Below, one piece after another: positions 62,697 to 64,000 of a DNA stretch of 64,000 nt (position 1 is its first letter; each line of letters starts with the position of its first letter). The position numbers and the translations under genes are program-made. Location of the stretch: assembly GCA_964494805.1 (NCBI GenBank), contig CAZBST010000002.1, positions 288,237-352,236 on the forward strand, read 5' to 3'. The notes under the pieces are model-generated. The model made no database searches. It was not told the origin of the DNA and saw only the letters and a program-made list of their open reading frames with translations. This DNA is from CAIYOL01 sp964494805 (GTDB lineage Bacteria; Planctomycetota; Phycisphaerae; Sedimentisphaerales; Anaerobacaceae).

Positions 62697-63515
62697 ATGA
62701 AGTTTTGGTATGTCAACACGCTGTTTTTATGGATATTATTCGCCGTGCTGATACTCGCACCAATCGCGTCAGGAGGGGTAACTTTATTTGCTTCTGACGC
62801 AGAAACGCAAGAACTCTATTCTATTGATCCAACAACCGGTGCGTCCACACTCGTTGGGAACTTTGAGGTTGATGGATACCTGGCAGGGCTCGGATATGAC
62901 CCAAAAAATGATATTCTATATGGGACCACTACTCTTACCGGCAATCTCTATTCCATAAATTACTCAACGGGAAAAGCAAATCTAATAGGAAGCCTCGGAT
63001 ATACATTGATGCATGGATTAGCTTATGACGTCTCAACTACTACGCTATATGGTTCCTTTGGCTACTACTCAGGCGACGGACTTTACGATATCGACGTTTC
63101 TACCGGTTCAAACACACTAATTGGACATATCGGATTCTTTCATTCGGACCACAACAATACAGTTGTCGGCCTTGCAGTTCATCCAGAAACGCATGTTCTT
63201 TATGGCGCTGTGGGCGGACCGGCATACGATTGGGGAGCCTTAGTCGAAATTGATAAATCAACTGCTAAGGGAACGCTAATCGCTGAATGGACACCACATA
63301 TCTTTGGTCTGGCGTTTCACCCTGAGTCCAATATTCTTTATGGGATAGATAATTGGTCTGGTGAGCTATACACTATCGACATTACCACTGGCATACCCAC
63401 GCTCGTCGGTTCGACTGGGCTAAGTAACCCTCTTGGTCTCGAGTTTGTCCCCGAACCCGCAACACTTTGCCTCCTCGCCCTCGGTGCGTTGATTTTAAGA
63501 AAACATAAAAAATAG
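62697..63515 (+). CDS. PEP-CTERM beta-propeller-like protein
   Basis: A 272-residue exported protein. The signal peptide (FWYVNTLFLWILFAVLILAP) is followed by repeated propeller-like units such as ELYSIDPTTGASTLVGNF, NLYSINYSTGKANLIGSL and ELYTIDITTGIPTLVGST. The PEP-CTERM tail is VPEPATLCLLALGALILRKH. AGGAGGT lies just before the ATG. Probably anchored or released at the cell surface after exosortase processing; ligand unknown. Confidence 0.9.
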   Translation: MKFWYVNTLFLWILFAVLILAPIASGGVTLFASDAETQELYSIDPTTGASTLVGNFEVDGYLAGLGYDPKNDILYGTTTLTGNLYSINYSTGKANLIGSLGYTLMHGLAYDVSTTTLYGSFGYYSGDGLYDIDVSTGSNTLIGHIGFFHSDHNNTVVGLAVHPETHVLYGAVGGPAYDWGALVEIDKSTAKGTLIAEWTPHIFGLAFHPESNILYGIDNWSGELYTIDITTGIPTLVGSTGLSNPLGLEFVPEPATLCLLALGALILRKHKK

Positions 63516-63922
63516 CACACCTTGCTTGTGCTGCCTTCTGCTCGGATACCTGACTTTGGCGTTGGTAATGATTTGTAATTCTTCTGCAAAAGGCCTTGGC
63601 AATCTCAAAACAATTAGTCCCCCTGCATTGCAGGGGGTTACTCAATTCCGTTTAGTCCCGTCATCTCGATGACAGGATTCGGCACCGCAGAGCAGCGACA
63701 GTAATGGAGCGTAAATTCTGCCTAATCTGAAAGCCCACCGCTTTATCCGCCTGTGACGGGTTCCTTTCTTAGCCCAATCGCGCGTATTTTGTCCTTGACA
63801 AGTAATACCGGAAAATGGTAAAAATGTAAAATAAAAGGCTGTTTTTAAATTAACCGAAGTGAATGTAGTTGGTAGAGCCCCAGCGTTTTACCTACCTACG
63901 AACATCAAAAAGGAGGAAAAAG
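63516..63922 (+). ncRNA. Gene-free gap with a candidate structured RNA and promoter-like site
   Basis: CCCCCTGCA/TGCAGGGGG (63619-63637) forms a strong palindrome just after the PEP-CTERM gene and may end its transcript. CCCGTCA (63657-63663) can pair with TGACGGG (63754-63760), enclosing about 90 bases; GTCATC/GATGAC (63660-63673) competes for the same 5' arm. TTGACA (63795-63800) with TAAAAA 18 bp later may drive the next gene. No known RNA family recognised; the ncRNA type is tentative. Confidence 0.3.
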
Positions 63923-64000
63923 ATGTCTGGTAAGCATTTTTGCACGTATTTGTTTATCACTATAGCTTTTGCCTTGTCGCCCTGTTACGGTGCTACCGAT
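63923..64000 (+). CDS. Start of a secreted protein, cut by window end
   Basis: The first 26 codons are visible and form a signal peptide (HFCTYLFITIAFALSPCYGA). An AGGAGG site lies 6-7 bp before the ATG. The gene continues past the window, so the function cannot be stated; its position suggests another surface protein of the adjacent PEP-CTERM group. Confidence 0.8.
   Translation, partial: MSGKHFCTYLFITIAFALSPCYGATD

Overview
The window looks like chromosomal DNA of a Planctomycetota bacterium, most likely class Phycisphaerae (possibly the anaerobic Sedimentisphaerales). This is inferred from the mix of PEP-CTERM surface proteins, secreted glycosidases ending in dockerin-like modules, a Rex repressor beside an iron-sulfur redox subunit, CMP-Kdo synthesis and a bacterial histone-fold protein. 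No rRNA or other phylogenetic marker here proves it.

Region 1 (1-1750) carries rex and a hydrogenase-beta-like Fe-S protein, both on the minus strand. Region 2 (2015-12491) is the most unusual part: a 10.4-kb integrative island in the 3' half of a tRNA-Asp gene. It is bounded by 47-bp direct repeats, and all its genes lie on the plus strand. They encode a replication-initiator-like protein with an embedded 11-bp-arm palindrome, three tyrosine recombinases, small DNA-binding proteins, a prohead-protease-like protein, a major-capsid-like protein, a tape-measure-like protein, an excisionase-like protein and an integrase that ends 40 bp from the attachment site. I see no terminase, portal, lysis or other tail genes. 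It therefore resembles a capsid-encoding phage satellite or a reduced prophage rather than an ordinary phage.

Region 3 (12447-21000, minus strand) holds tRNA-Asp, a tandem ACT protein, a STAS protein and a five-gene oligopeptide ABC transporter operon, preceded by a decayed second binding-protein gene. Region 4 (21200-29600) holds rtcB, a trehalose/osmotic operon (OtsA-OtsB fusion, TreT-like glycosyltransferase, MscS channel), a DUF547 lipoprotein and metK. A similar inverted-repeat leader precedes both the trehalose operon and the DUF547 gene. Region 5 (29600-34600, minus strand) holds purH, a beta-propeller protein, two small proteins and a nucleoside transporter.

Region 6 (34800-41460) is a xylan/polysaccharide locus: a cytoplasmic-looking GH10, a secreted BNR_4/FN3/dockerin protein and a secreted GH30/dockerin protein, plus a remnant of a second BNR_4 gene. 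Region 7 (41500-43300) has small conserved genes, including a short histone-fold protein. Region 8 (43396-48086) is an alpha-glucan cluster (GT4, GH57, debranching enzyme).

Region 9 (48088-56535, minus strand) is a trp operon, trpE-G-D-F-ank-ank-trpB-trpA. It lacks trpC, contains two secreted ankyrin genes, and is preceded by a textbook ribosome-mediated attenuator with a Trp-Trp-Trp leader peptide. Region 10 (56567-61199) has kdsB-pyrG, an MTA/purine phosphorylase gene and queG. Region 11 (61350-64000) has two PEP-CTERM genes with a duplicated leader, a candidate structured region, and the start of another secreted protein cut off by the window end.
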